Of a stretch of 38,619 nucleotides of DNA, positions 9,113 to 17,793 are shown in pieces. Origin of the DNA: an uncultured Prochlorococcus sp. (lineage in GTDB: Bacteria > Cyanobacteriota > Cyanobacteriia > PCC-6307 > Cyanobiaceae). Under the pieces are notes generated by a model, which was not told the origin of the DNA, did not search any database, and saw nothing but the letters and a program-made list of their open reading frames with translations. The stretch's first letter is position 1; the number at the start of each line of letters is the position of its first letter. The stretch lies in assembly GCA_902525075.1 (NCBI GenBank), contig CABZFV010000013.1, forward strand, positions 1 through 38,619, written 5' to 3'. A program made the translations under genes and the position numbers.

Positions 9113-10531
9113 ATGTCCAAGGCACATTTTGGTTTAGTAGGTCTTGGTGTTATGGGCGAAAATTTAGTTCTTAACGCAGAGAGAAATGGATTTTCTAGTG
9201 TAGTTTTTAATAGAACTTACTCAAAAACTGAAGAATTCTTACAGGGTCGAGGCCTTGGGAAGAATATAGAAGGAGCTGAAACTCTTCAGGAATTTGTTAA
9301 TAAGTTAGAGAGACCTAGAAGAATTCTTATGATGGTTAAAGCTGGGCCAGCAACAGATGCTGTCATTGATAATATTTCTGGATATCTCGAGGAAGGAGAT
9401 TTATTAATAGATGGCGGTAACTCTCAATTTAAAGATACAGAAAGAAGGGTGAATACTCTTGAAAGTAAAAGTTTTGGATACATCGGAATGGGAGTCTCTG
9501 GGGGTGCCAAAGGAGCTTTAGAGGGCCCAAGCATGATGCCCGGTGGTACTAAGGCTTCATATGATGCAATAGAGAGCTTACTAACAAAAATGGCTGCCAA
9601 AGTTGAAGACGGACCATGTGTTGCATATGTTGGCCCAGGCGGCTCAGGTCATTTTGTAAAAACTGTTCATAACGGAATTGAATATGGAATTGAACAAATA
9701 CTTGCAGAAGCTTATGACCTTATGAAGAGAGTCAAAGGTATGAATGGACAGCAGATGTCAGAGGTATTTGGTATTTGGAATAATACTGATGAATTAGCTT
9801 CTTATCTTGTTGAGATAACAGAGATTTGTCTAAATACAAAAGATGATATAACTGGAGATGATGTCGTGGAAAAAATATTAGATAAAGCTGGCCAGAAAGG
9901 TACAGGTTTATGGACTGTTGTGAGTGCTCTAGAACTGGGGGTATCAGTCCCAACTATTTATGCATCTTTAAATGCAAGAGTAATGAGTTCTTTAAAAGAG
10001 CAACGTAGTGAGATTGAAAAAACTATTCCATCTAAAGAGATAGAGGATTTTGATTTAGGAAATTTATCAGATGGAATGAAACCTTTATTTGATGCTGTAG
10101 TCCTTGCCACAATTGCTAGCTATGCCCAAGGTATGGATATTTTAAGAGAAGCATCTGCAGTATATAACTATGGTTTGAATATGCCGTCAATTGCACAAAT
10201 ATGGAAAGGTGGTTGCATAATTAGATCAAAATTATTAAGTAAAATTCAAGATGCTTATAACAAAGATCCTGATCTAAAAAATTTAATTTTTGATGATTGG
10301 TTTAATAATGAAATTGCGACAAGATTAGATAACTTAGCTAAGGTAGTTTCTCTATCCACAAAGGCAGGTATACCAGTCCCATGTTTATCCAGTACTTTAG
10401 ATTATTTGAATAGTTATAGAACCAATAGACTTCCTCAGAATCTTGTGCAGGCAATGAGAGACTGTTTTGGTTCTCATACATATGAAAGAATTGATAGGGA
10501 AGGTAGTTTTCATACTGAATGGATGAAATGA
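9113..10531 (+). CDS. gnd: 6-phosphogluconate dehydrogenase, decarboxylating
   Basis: Gnd oxidises 6-phosphogluconate to ribulose 5-phosphate, CO2 and NADPH, the last oxidative step of the pentose phosphate pathway. The 472 residues show GLVGLGVMGENL (NADP-binding GxGxMG at 10-15), the substrate region GMGVSGGAKGALEGPSMMPGG, the catalytic Lys region GGSGHFVKTVHNGIEYG, and a C-terminal GRGSFHTEW-like end (DREGSFHTEW). Length fits the long homodimeric form. Its stop overlaps the pgl start, so both genes are translated from one message. Confidence 0.97.
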   Translation: MSKAHFGLVGLGVMGENLVLNAERNGFSSVVFNRTYSKTEEFLQGRGLGKNIEGAETLQEFVNKLERPRRILMMVKAGPATDAVIDNISGYLEEGDLLIDGGNSQFKDTERRVNTLESKSFGYIGMGVSGGAKGALEGPSMMPGGTKASYDAIESLLTKMAAKVEDGPCVAYVGPGGSGHFVKTVHNGIEYGIEQILAEAYDLMKRVKGMNGQQMSEVFGIWNNTDELASYLVEITEICLNTKDDITGDDVVEKILDKAGQKGTGLWTVVSALELGVSVPTIYASLNARVMSSLKEQRSEIEKTIPSKEIEDFDLGNLSDGMKPLFDAVVLATIASYAQGMDILREASAVYNYGLNMPSIAQIWKGGCIIRSKLLSKIQDAYNKDPDLKNLIFDDWFNNEIATRLDNLAKVVSLSTKAGIPVPCLSSTLDYLNSYRTNRLPQNLVQAMRDCFGSHTYERIDREGSFHTEWMK

Positions 10532-11256
10532 TTGAAAAGGTCAAAAATGGATACACCTTAAATATATACAAAGACAAGTTAGAACTATCAACAGCGGTTT
10601 TTAAGTTTATTCAAAGCCATATTATTCATACTTTAAAAAAGAAAGATAGATTCAAATTTTGTGTAAGTGGAGGTTCAACTCCTAAATCTGTGTATCATCT
10701 CTTATCTAATAATGATCTTCAATGGGATATGGTTGATGTCTTTTTAGGAGATGAAAGATGTGTTGATCCAAATTCAGAATTAAGTAACTCGTTAATGTTG
10801 AGGAATTCTTTACTAACTAATTTTGGATCAAAAGCTTATTTTTATGAAATTTTCAATGATTTAAACGCTGATGATGAAACTTCTAAAAATCAATTTATTT
10901 CTAAATTATTTGAAAAATGCGGATCAAACCCTCCAACTTTTGATTTAACATTATTAGGTCTTGGAGATGATGGTCATACAGCCTCACTATTCCCTTATCA
11001 AAAAAATAATAATGTAGATGATTTTGTTATTTTTAATGAAGGTAAAGGTTTAAAAAGAATTTCATTAACTCCAAAGGTTCTTTCAGCTTCTTCAAAGATA
11101 GTATTTTTAGTTAGTGGAGCTTCTAAAAGAATTGCTCTTAAGAGGTTATTAGATGAAAAAGAGCCACCAGATAGAACACCATCAAAATTAATAAAATCTA
11201 TTAATCAAATTTCAATATTTTGTGATCAGGAATCAGCAAAAGAATTAGAAATTTAG
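10519..11256 (+). CDS. pgl: 6-phosphogluconolactonase
   Basis: Pgl hydrolyses 6-phosphogluconolactone to 6-phosphogluconate, directly upstream of Gnd in the pathway. The 245 residues have the SugarP isomerase/DevB-type motifs CVSGGSTPKSVYHLL, FLGDERCV, and LTLLGLGDDGHTASLFP, followed by VFLVSGASKRIAL. Two starts are possible: ATG 10519 gives 13 bases of overlap with gnd, while ATG 10528 gives the classic ATGA overlap and may be the real one. Co-location with gnd makes this a two-enzyme oxidative pentose phosphate operon. Confidence 0.94.
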   Translation: MDEMIEKVKNGYTLNIYKDKLELSTAVFKFIQSHIIHTLKKKDRFKFCVSGGSTPKSVYHLLSNNDLQWDMVDVFLGDERCVDPNSELSNSLMLRNSLLTNFGSKAYFYEIFNDLNADDETSKNQFISKLFEKCGSNPPTFDLTLLGLGDDGHTASLFPYQKNNNVDDFVIFNEGKGLKRISLTPKVLSASSKIVFLVSGASKRIALKRLLDEKEPPDRTPSKLIKSINQISIFCDQESAKELEI

Positions 11257-11286
11257 TTAAAGTCTATTAATAATTTAAATTATTTA

Positions 11287-11835
11287 ATGAGTAAGAAAAA
11301 ATTTTTATTCCAGAAAAAGGAGTTCGATGGTTGGAAAACATTAAATGATACTGTTATGGGTGGATCAAGTTCAGCTTTTTGTGAAACCTCAAATTCGGGT
11401 TTGATATTAAAGGGTAATATTGTCGAGAAAGCAGGAGGATTTGTTAGTTGTAGATCTTCTATATATAAACCTTCTTTAAATGTATCTGAGTATTCATCCT
11501 TTGAATTAAATATTGATGGACAAGGAAGAACTTTTAAATTTGCTGTCGCTTGTGAAGATGATCTACTAGGACTAACCGAATTTATTCCTGGCGGACTTAG
11601 ATGGATTAAATCATTTCCAACAAAAAAATTCGGGACAACAAATGTTCAAATTCCTTTTAGTGAGTTAAAACCTTCAGTAAGAGCTAATAAAGTACGTTTT
11701 CCATTTAAATTCAAGCCATCTAAAATTAAAAGATTGCAACTACTACACTCTAAGTTCGGTGATGATGGATTACTTAATAATGAGTTTAAACAGGGTTCAA
11801 TAAAAGTTTTAATTAAATCAATAAGTGTTATTTGA
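11287..11835 (+). CDS. CIA30 family protein
   Basis: CIA30 (NDUFAF1-like) proteins are beta-sandwich domains; the founding member assembles mitochondrial complex I, and cyanobacterial relatives are poorly characterised. The 182 residues show the family opening, WKTLNDTVMGGSSSAF, then beta-rich stretches, DGQGRTFKFAV, and a C-terminal LLHSKFGDDG and FKQGSIKVLIKSISVI. It lies 30 bases after pgl and overlaps the next gene by 11 bases. A role in NDH-1 or another membrane complex is possible by analogy only. Confidence 0.8.
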   Translation: MSKKKFLFQKKEFDGWKTLNDTVMGGSSSAFCETSNSGLILKGNIVEKAGGFVSCRSSIYKPSLNVSEYSSFELNIDGQGRTFKFAVACEDDLLGLTEFIPGGLRWIKSFPTKKFGTTNVQIPFSELKPSVRANKVRFPFKFKPSKIKRLQLLHSKFGDDGLLNNEFKQGSIKVLIKSISVI

Positions 11836-12211
11836 AAATCCACCTAAAAATATAGAGAGCTTAATCGCTAAGTCAGCAGATTTAACAAATAAACCTTTTG
11901 TGCATTCTGTCGTAAAAATAAATGGTGAATACGAATTCGAAGATGAAGATATTGATTTAACAGTTAATATCTTATGTAGAGATAAAGAAGGTAAAAGATT
12001 AGAAATTTATGATCTTGAATTAGAACTTTTTAAATCAAATAAAGAGTTGGTTTTAGTAATCTCTAAGCTTAACTTCCCTGATGAACCAATATTATGGTGT
12101 GGAGTTAAAACATTATGGATGGATAGCAATAATGGGAAAAAATGCAATTCACCAAAATACAGCGCTAGATTGGAAAATTTAGCAAATAGGATAAAAAGTT
12201 TTATTGATTAA
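11825..12211 (+). CDS. Conserved small protein of unknown function
   Basis: A 128-residue, acidic, soluble-looking protein that I do not recognise. It has no signal peptide, no membrane segment and no cysteine-rich motif. The middle reads as alternating strands (DIDLTVNILCRDKEGKRLEIYDLELELF). It starts with a GTG that lies inside the last codons of the CIA30 gene (11-base overlap), so translation is probably coupled. An alternative start is a later in-frame GTG that would remove about 25 residues. It closes the gnd-pgl-CIA30 run and faces ilvD across 20 bases. Confidence 0.7.
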   Translation: MLFENPPKNIESLIAKSADLTNKPFVHSVVKINGEYEFEDEDIDLTVNILCRDKEGKRLEIYDLELELFKSNKELVLVISKLNFPDEPILWCGVKTLWMDSNNGKKCNSPKYSARLENLANRIKSFID

Positions 12212-12212
12212 G

Positions 12213-12242
12213 AAAAAAAATTTGAGCTGATTTATAAATCAG
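12213..12242 (-). terminator. Palindrome and T tract at the ilvD stop
   Basis: A perfect 16-base palindrome (CTGATTTATAAATCAG, 12227-12242) spans the ilvD stop codon. Reading in the ilvD direction it is followed by CTCAAA and then a run of eight T. This is a possible weak intrinsic terminator between convergent genes. The stem is only about six pairs once a four-base loop is allowed, so it is tentative. Confidence 0.35.
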
Positions 12243-13905
12243 TAACAGCCCCTAAACTTGATGTGCTTACGATTCTCGAATATTTTGAAAGAATTCCTCT
12301 TTTGTATTTTTGAATAGGTTTTACCCAATCTTTTTTTCTTTTTTCTAATTCTTCGTCAGATAAATCAACTTCAATTAGTTGTTTTACAGCATCTACTGTA
12401 ATTAAATCACCTTGTTTTATTAGAGCAATATTTCCTCCTACAGCAGCCTCTGGAGCTATGTGACCCACAACAAGACCATAGGTACCGCCGCTAAATCTGC
12501 CATCAGTAATTAAAGCCACCTTCTCTCCTAGCCCTTGACCAACAATTGCAGATGTTGGAGCTAACATCTCTCTCATACCTGGTCCTCCTACAGGACCTTC
12601 GTTTCTAATAACAACAACATCACCAGCTTTGATATCGTTATTTAATATCGATTTTAAACAATCCTCTTCACTTTCAAAAATCTTTGCGGGACCTGTTAAT
12701 ACAGGGTTTTTTACTCCGCTAATTTTGGCTACAGAACCTTCGCTCGCTAAGTTACCTTTTAATATCGCTAGATGTCCTTTTTTATAAAGAGGGTCATTTA
12801 TGTCTCTTATGACATTTTGATTTGTTGGAGGCTTATCTGGAATATTTTGTAAGTATTCGGAGATGGTTTTCCCTTCAATGTTTTTGCAATCGCCATGAAT
12901 TAATCCTGCATTCAAAAGTATTTTCATTACTTGTGGAATCCCACCTGCCTTATGAAGATCCACCGTCACATATTTACCACTCGGTTTAAGGTCACAAATA
13001 ACGGGTACTTTTTGTCTGATTCTCTCAAAATCATTAATGTTGATATCTATTCCTGCAGTATTCGCGATAGCTAAGATGTGCAATACCGCATTTGTTGATC
13101 CGCCAATTGCCATAATTACTGATATTGCATTTTCAAATGCTTTCTTAGTCATTAGGTCTAGAGGTCTTATATCTTTTTCTATTGCAGAGACTAATATCTC
13201 AGCACTTTTATCTGCACTTAGTTCTTTTTCAAGATCTTCAGCAGCCATAGTGGAACTGTGAGGAAGACTTAACCCTAATACTTCAATAACCGCAGACATT
13301 GTATTAGCTGTAAACATTCCTCCACAGCTACCAGCACCAGGAATACAATTTTTCTCAACTTGGATTAGCCTTTCTTCATTAATTTTGCCTGATGTTAATT
13401 GTCCAACAGCTTCAAATGCACTAACAACAGTAAGATCTTCTCCATGCAATTTCCCAGGCTTTATTGTCCCTCCATAAATGAAAATTGAGGGAATATTCAT
13501 TCTTGCAATCGCAATCATGGCACCCGGCATATTTTTATCACATCCACCTATAGCAAGTACTCCATCCATACTCTGAGCATTGCATGCTGTTTCGATTGAA
13601 TCAGCAATAACTTCTCTTGAAACTAGGGAATATTTCATGCCCTCTGTTCCCATAGAAATCCCATCACTTACTGTTATAGTCCCAAACATCTGAGGCATCC
13701 CACCTGATCTTTTTATAGACTCTTCAGCTTTTAGAGCTAACTTATTTAAACCCATATTGCATGGTGTTATGGTGCTGTATCCATTTGCAACTCCAATAAT
13801 AGGTTTATTAAAATCATCATCATTAAATCCAACAGCTCTTAACATAGATCTGTTAGGTGATCTTTGCACACCTTGGGTTATTGCAGATGATCTGAGTTTA
13901 TTCAT
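12232..13905 (-). CDS. ilvD: Dihydroxy-acid dehydratase
   Basis: IlvD dehydrates dihydroxy acids to the keto acid precursors of valine, leucine and isoleucine, using an iron-sulfur cluster. The 557 residues are family length. Cluster ligands are visible in GGCDKNMPG (about residue 120) and [15 protein letters not shown] (about 193). Other family motifs are the C-terminal GGPGMREML and [21 protein letters not shown]. It is the last gene of a minus-strand run after the upp-like gene and a small membrane protein (23-base gap). leuB for leucine synthesis is 10 kb away. Confidence 0.96.
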   Translation of the reverse strand: MNKLRSSAITQGVQRSPNRSMLRAVGFNDDDFNKPIIGVANGYSTITPCNMGLNKLALKAEESIKRSGGMPQMFGTITVSDGISMGTEGMKYSLVSREVIADSIETACNAQSMDGVLAIGGCDKNMPGAMIAIARMNIPSIFIYGGTIKPGKLHGEDLTVVSAFEAVGQLTSGKINEERLIQVEKNCIPGAGSCGGMFTANTMSAVIEVLGLSLPHSSTMAAEDLEKELSADKSAEILVSAIEKDIRPLDLMTKKAFENAISVIMAIGGSTNAVLHILAIANTAGIDININDFERIRQKVPVICDLKPSGKYVTVDLHKAGGIPQVMKILLNAGLIHGDCKNIEGKTISEYLQNIPDKPPTNQNVIRDINDPLYKKGHLAILKGNLASEGSVAKISGVKNPVLTGPAKIFESEEDCLKSILNNDIKAGDVVVIRNEGPVGGPGMREMLAPTSAIVGQGLGEKVALITDGRFSGGTYGLVVGHIAPEAAVGGNIALIKQGDLITVDAVKQLIEVDLSDEELEKRKKDWVKPIQKYKRGILSKYSRIVSTSSLGAVTDL

Positions 13906-13928
13906 ATTATTTGAGAACCTTTTTTATT

Positions 13929-14219
13929 CTATTGCCCCAACTCTTCAAGTTGCTTCCTCACATCAGCAATTGCAGAATTAAGTTGCTCAACTTTCTTCTC
14001 CAGATTCTCTCCTTCAACTTCATTTATATTTTCATTTGAATCAATCGCTTCTGAGCCGTCTTGAATTCTGGAGGAATACATCATTGCTTTTTGTTTTTTT
14101 TCCTCTTTTCTTTTGTCTGCTTCGGATATTAACCACCATGCCAGACCTGCTGCTCCAATAAAAGCACCACTTATTAATGATAAAAGATTATTTGAAGACG
14201 AATCTCTGTATTCAGACAT
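13929..14219 (-). CDS. Small membrane protein with coiled-coil tail
   Basis: A 96-residue protein of unknown function. Near the N-terminus a glycine- and alanine-rich hydrophobic stretch (about residues 12-31, ending AWWLISEA) looks like one membrane helix. It is followed by a basic run (DKRKEEKKQK) and then an acidic and Leu-containing segment (ENLEKKVEQLNSAIADVRKQLEEL) with heptad spacing that suggests a coiled coil. By the positive-inside rule the C-terminal part is probably cytoplasmic. It lies between the upp-like gene and ilvD with short gaps on both sides. Confidence 0.7.
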   Translation of the reverse strand: MSEYRDSSSNNLLSLISGAFIGAAGLAWWLISEADKRKEEKKQKAMMYSSRIQDGSEAIDSNENINEVEGENLEKKVEQLNSAIADVRKQLEELGQ

Positions 14220-14248
14220 TGGTAAAATATTTACTCCTATATTCTATA

Positions 14249-14866
14249 TTAGTTCTTATCTTGAAATATAGTACTTAAACGCGATAAAGGATTCCCAATA
14301 CCGGGAACCAATAATGGCGTTTTTTCGTCTTCCTCATCTATGCAAGAAGTGTAAATTACCTGATTCGGGAATAATTTCGCAATTTCATTTAACCCTTTAT
14401 TTGAGCAAATAGCAGTTATTAAAAGAATCCTATTTGAATCAACACCTAATTCCTTTAATTTAATTAAGGTTTCTAATGTGGTTGATTTTGTCGTTATTTG
14501 TTCTGAATAAAATATAACTCCTTCATTTGATTCAATAGTTTTAGGAAGTTCTCCTAATGAGAGGGTTGAATTAGGAATTACTTCTTTAGATCCAAACCAA
14601 AGAGATAACCCTTCGGGCAACATTGCGAGCACTTTTATTGGATAATCAGTATTAATAAAGAATCCATCTGTGTCGCCATTATCAGTATTTACTATTTCTT
14701 TTTTATATGGCAGCCAATTACGTAATGCTTCATATGTAAGCCATTTCCCTAATTGCTCATATCCTGTTGAGTACAAAATATCTGGAGTATTTTTTTCTCG
14801 TAATATTGAAAGCCAATGTTTTATTAATGGATGAGGAGGAACAATAACCTTTAGTGACATTGCCAT
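14249..14866 (-). CDS. upp: Uracil phosphoribosyltransferase-like protein
   Basis: A 205-residue protein whose opening (VIVPPHPLIKHWLSILR) and overall layout match UPRT, which makes UMP from uracil and PRPP. The usual PRPP-binding loop (D-P-x-L-A-T-G-G-S in active enzymes) is not seen: the equivalent stretch reads IFYSEQITTKSTTLETL. The C-terminal uracil-binding PGxGDxGDRxFGT reads PGIGNPLSRLST. The fold assignment is good, but activity is doubtful; the gene name is the customary one for cyanobacterial homologues. A second possible start is Met3. Confidence 0.65.
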   Translation of the reverse strand: MAMSLKVIVPPHPLIKHWLSILREKNTPDILYSTGYEQLGKWLTYEALRNWLPYKKEIVNTDNGDTDGFFINTDYPIKVLAMLPEGLSLWFGSKEVIPNSTLSLGELPKTIESNEGVIFYSEQITTKSTTLETLIKLKELGVDSNRILLITAICSNKGLNEIAKLFPNQVIYTSCIDEEDEKTPLLVPGIGNPLSRLSTIFQDKN

Positions 14867-14929
14867 ATATTTTCCTTTAAGATACTCTTACAAACTTTAA
14901 ATACTTAAGTTCTAAAATACAGTCTTATT

Positions 14930-15442
14930 ATGATTAAATCAATTGTTTTCCCCTCACTAAAGAATGCATTAATTACTTTGTTGTTCGTTGGGATTTTATT
15001 TTTTAATTCTGTAAATTCTGCATGGGCTAAACGACCTCCTGAGATTAGAAACCAGCAAGACCTTAATTTAGAGCCAGATATGCATGGTCAAGATTTAAGC
15101 GGTAACGAATACGTTAAGTTTGATTTGAATGGGTTTAATTTTAGTGAAAGTAATTTAGAAGGCGCGGTGTTCAATAATAGTAAATTGCAAAATTCAAAGT
15201 TTAATGGAGCCAATTTAAGAGATGCACTAGCTTATGCAACAGATTTTACAGATGCAGATCTTTCTGATGTTAATTTTACAAATGCTTTATTAATGGAGAG
15301 TAATTTTGAAGGAGCAAAAATAGATGGTGCAGATTTTACTGATGCAGTTCTTAGTCGTACACAACAAAAACAATTATGTGCGATTGCTAATGGCACAAAT
15401 AGTTCTACAGGAGAGAGTACAGAATATAGCTTAGGTTGTTAA
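14930..15442 (+). CDS. Secreted pentapeptide-repeat protein
   Basis: A 170-residue protein with a clear signal peptide (basic start, hydrophobic core about residues 12-28, cleavage after AWA at about 31-33). The mature part carries pentapeptide repeats of the A(D/N)LxX type, including FSESNLEGAVF, SKFNGANLRDA, TDFTDADLSDV and SNFEGAKIDGADF, which fold as a right-handed quadrilateral beta helix. Two cysteines near the C-terminus (QLCAIAN and LGC) could form a disulfide. It resembles lumenal pentapeptide proteins of thylakoids, so a periplasmic or lumenal place is likely; function unknown. Confidence 0.85.
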   Translation: MIKSIVFPSLKNALITLLFVGILFFNSVNSAWAKRPPEIRNQQDLNLEPDMHGQDLSGNEYVKFDLNGFNFSESNLEGAVFNNSKLQNSKFNGANLRDALAYATDFTDADLSDVNFTNALLMESNFEGAKIDGADFTDAVLSRTQQKQLCAIANGTNSSTGESTEYSLGC

Positions 15443-15451
15443 TCATAAAAA

Positions 15452-16516
15452 ATGAAAAAAAAAATACCAGTTATAGTTGTTTCAGGATTTCTTGGTTCAG
15501 GTAAAACAACTTTTCTAAGATATTTATTAAAAGAGAGTAATAAAAAATTTGGTTTAATAATTAATGAATTTGGTGATGTTGGAATTGACGGTGATTTGAT
15601 TAAAAGTTGTGATAAATGTGATGAATCTGAAGACGACTGCGTAATCGAATTAAACAATGGATGTTTATGTTGTACTGTTCAAGATGATTTTGTTCCATCA
15701 ATAAAAGCTCTCCTAGAATTTAATCCTCCTATCGAATCAATAATTATCGAAACAAGTGGCTTGGCACTGCCAATTCCCTTAATTCAAGCACTTAACTGGC
15801 CTGAAATTAGATCTTCAATTTACCTTGATGTTGTTGTTGGTATCGTTAATGGAGAATCAATGCTTAATGGTTCACCAATTAATGATTTAAATAAAATAAC
15901 AAAACAATATAATGAAACAGATAAAATTGATCACAACGCCACTATAGATGAACTTTTTGAGGAGCAACTAGAAGTTTCGGATATCGTTTTAGTCTCTAGA
16001 TCAGATATCTTAAATGATGATCAGTTTGACGTTGTAAAACATAAAATTCAAGGAAGTCTAAACTCATCTACACCAGTCCTTAAATCCAATAATGGCAAAA
16101 TTGATTTGAACTATCTATTTGATTTTAATTTTAAAAAAGAGACTTATAAAGAGTTTTTAACTGAAGAACATGACCATAATCATGTTGAACTTGTATCAGG
16201 TTCAATTAAATTAAATTATTTCCTTGAAAAAAATGACTTTGAAAAGGAGATGTCAAAAATCTTGGATGAATTAAACATTCTTCGAATAAAAGGACGTATT
16301 TGGATACCAAACAAATCATTACCTTTACAAATACAAATTGTTGGAAAGAAAATTAATACTTGGTTTGAAGAAGCTCCAGACAATTGTTGGAGACCAAATG
16401 ATAATGCTGGGCTTGAATTAGTAATAATTTCCTTTGATGAAAAATCTATAAAAACTTTCAATAAAAAAATTAAAGAGAAATTTAAGATTTTAAGTGAACC
16501 AAAAATAGCAATTTGA
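15452..16516 (+). CDS. cobW: CobW-family metal-chaperone GTPase
   Basis: CobW/COG0523 GTPases deliver metals (cobalt or zinc) to client enzymes. The 354 residues have the P-loop GFLGSGKTT (12-20), the metal-binding CxCC motif (NNGCLCCTV, Cys71, 73, 74), an ETSGLA switch, SRSD in the guanine-specificity position, a histidine-containing linker HDHNH, and a C-terminal CobW domain (RIKGRIWIPN). A Cys cluster before the CxCC (CDKCDESEDDC, about 53-63) is seen in CobW proper. Which metal it serves cannot be read from the sequence. It starts nine bases after the pentapeptide gene. Confidence 0.88.
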   Translation: MKKKIPVIVVSGFLGSGKTTFLRYLLKESNKKFGLIINEFGDVGIDGDLIKSCDKCDESEDDCVIELNNGCLCCTVQDDFVPSIKALLEFNPPIESIIIETSGLALPIPLIQALNWPEIRSSIYLDVVVGIVNGESMLNGSPINDLNKITKQYNETDKIDHNATIDELFEEQLEVSDIVLVSRSDILNDDQFDVVKHKIQGSLNSSTPVLKSNNGKIDLNYLFDFNFKKETYKEFLTEEHDHNHVELVSGSIKLNYFLEKNDFEKEMSKILDELNILRIKGRIWIPNKSLPLQIQIVGKKINTWFEEAPDNCWRPNDNAGLELVIISFDEKSIKTFNKKIKEKFKILSEPKIAI

Positions 16517-16561
16517 CATTATAGTTAGCTGCCGGGATACTTAAATAGTAGACAGCCCAAG

Positions 16562-16726
16562 ATGGAAAATCCAAAAATTGCTTTAAAACAAATAATCTCT
16601 GACGAAGTTACATCAATTGATAAAATCAAATGTTCAAAATGTGGAGGAACAGGGAATTTTAAAACACATGAAAATTCAAGAAGAACTTGCTTAGTATGTT
16701 TTGGTAGAGGCTACATAAACATCTAA
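16562..16726 (+). CDS. 54-residue zinc-finger-like protein with two CxxCxGxG motifs
   Basis: A short ORF between cobW and purS, read directly from the sequence: ATG at 16562, TAA at 16724-16726. The product has an N-terminal helix-like stretch and then CSKCGGTGNF and CLVCFGRGYI. These are two CxxCxGxG-type knuckles of the DnaJ zinc-binding kind, separated by a basic linker (THENSRRT). Four cysteines could bind one zinc. Single DnaJ-type finger proteins in plastids and cyanobacteria act as small chaperones or thiol oxidoreductases; function here is not known. It starts 45 bases after cobW, so it may be co-transcribed. Confidence 0.75.
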   Translation: MENPKIALKQIISDEVTSIDKIKCSKCGGTGNFKTHENSRRTCLVCFGRGYINI

Positions 16727-16823
16727 TAACTCAATAAACCTTAAGGTAAAAATATTTGTTTATTAATCAATAGTACTTTTTATTAAAATTTAAACTAATC
16801 TTCTAGTAGAAATTAATTTTTAA

Positions 16824-17078
16824 TTGGACCAATTTGCTGTAAAAGTTTTTGTAAGACTGAGACCCTCAGTTTTAGATCCAGCAGGGGAAGCTACCAAATC
16901 TGCCTCTATAAAACTTGGAGCCGAGGGAATAAAATCATTACGTATAGGAAAAATGATTGAGGTAAAAATAGAAGGTAATGGTGAAAACGAAGTAAGAGGA
17001 AAAATTGATTTATTGTGTGATAGGTTATTCGCAAATACTGTTATTGAAGATTATGAGTATTCACTAGAAAAATTATAA
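16824..17078 (+). CDS. purS: Phosphoribosylformylglycinamidine synthase subunit PurS
   Basis: PurS is the small bridging subunit of the PurLQS enzyme that makes formylglycinamidine ribotide in purine synthesis. The 84 residues show the family pattern: [34 protein letters not shown] and [16 protein letters not shown]. The start is TTG at 16824; no ATG or GTG gives the conserved N-terminus, and the first residues DQFAVKV fit the family. purQ follows with a single base between stop and start, as expected for the complex. Confidence 0.93.
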   Translation: MDQFAVKVFVRLRPSVLDPAGEATKSASIKLGAEGIKSLRIGKMIEVKIEGNGENEVRGKIDLLCDRLFANTVIEDYEYSLEKL

Positions 17079-17079
17079 G

Positions 17080-17745
17080 ATGGATAATTTTACTGTAGGA
17101 GTTGTTGTCTTCCCTGGTTCTAATTGTGATCGTGATGTTTCATGGGCATTGGAAGGTTGTTTAGACATAAGAACAAAATACTTGTGGCATGAGTCTTCAG
17201 ATTTAAGTGATGTAGATGCAATAGTTTTACCCGGAGGATTTAGCTATGGTGATTATTTAAGATGCGGAGCAATTGCTAGATTCTCTCCATTAATAAATGC
17301 CTTGGATGAGTTTGTTAAAAGCGGGAAAAGAGTTTTAGGAATTTGTAATGGGTTTCAAATTTTGACAGAATCAGGATTTTTGCCTGGTGCTCTTGTTGCA
17401 AATAAAAATCTTAATTTTATCTGTGATGACGTTGAATTGGACATCGTTTCTTCAAAAGGAGGTTGGTTTAATAATGTATATGAAAAACAAACAATTAAAT
17501 TGCCAATAGCGCATGGGGAAGGAAGATATCATTGTGATTCTGATACTTTAAAGAAACTTGTAGATAATGAATTGATCGCTTTGAGATATAAAAATAATCC
17601 CAATGGATCTTCATTCGATATCGCAGGCATAACTAATGAGAGGGGAAATGTTCTAGGTTTAATGCCTCATCCAGAGCGAGCATGCGACGAGACAATTGGT
17701 GGGACTGATGGTATCTTTACATTAAAATCATTAATATTGAAATAA
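17080..17745 (+). CDS. purQ: Phosphoribosylformylglycinamidine synthase subunit PurQ (glutaminase)
   Basis: PurQ is the class I glutamine amidotransferase subunit that supplies ammonia to PurL. The 221 residues include [26 protein letters not shown], the nucleophile GICNGFQIL (Cys89), and [10 protein letters not shown] with the catalytic His and Glu near residue 205. Insertion AHGEGRY is also typical. The gene is one base from purS and is closed by a strong bidirectional hairpin. Confidence 0.96.
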   Translation: MDNFTVGVVVFPGSNCDRDVSWALEGCLDIRTKYLWHESSDLSDVDAIVLPGGFSYGDYLRCGAIARFSPLINALDEFVKSGKRVLGICNGFQILTESGFLPGALVANKNLNFICDDVELDIVSSKGGWFNNVYEKQTIKLPIAHGEGRYHCDSDTLKKLVDNELIALRYKNNPNGSSFDIAGITNERGNVLGLMPHPERACDETIGGTDGIFTLKSLILK

Positions 17746-17780
17746 AAAAAAGACCCCAAATTTTGGAGGTCTTTTTTTTT
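17746..17780. terminator. Bidirectional terminator between purQ and the class II aldolase
   Basis: An A run, then AGACC-CC-AAA pairing with TTT-GG-(bulged A)-GGTCT, then a run of T. The hairpin has A and T tracts on both sides, so it can stop transcription of purQ on the plus strand and of the aldolase on the minus strand. It starts right at the purQ stop and ends 14 bases from the aldolase stop. Confidence 0.8.
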
Positions 17781-17793
17781 ATTTGGGAAGGAA

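Noticed and set aside
16517..16561. Imperfect repeat around GCTG...CAGC after cobW as a terminator
   Set aside because: Pairing is broken and there is no T tract.
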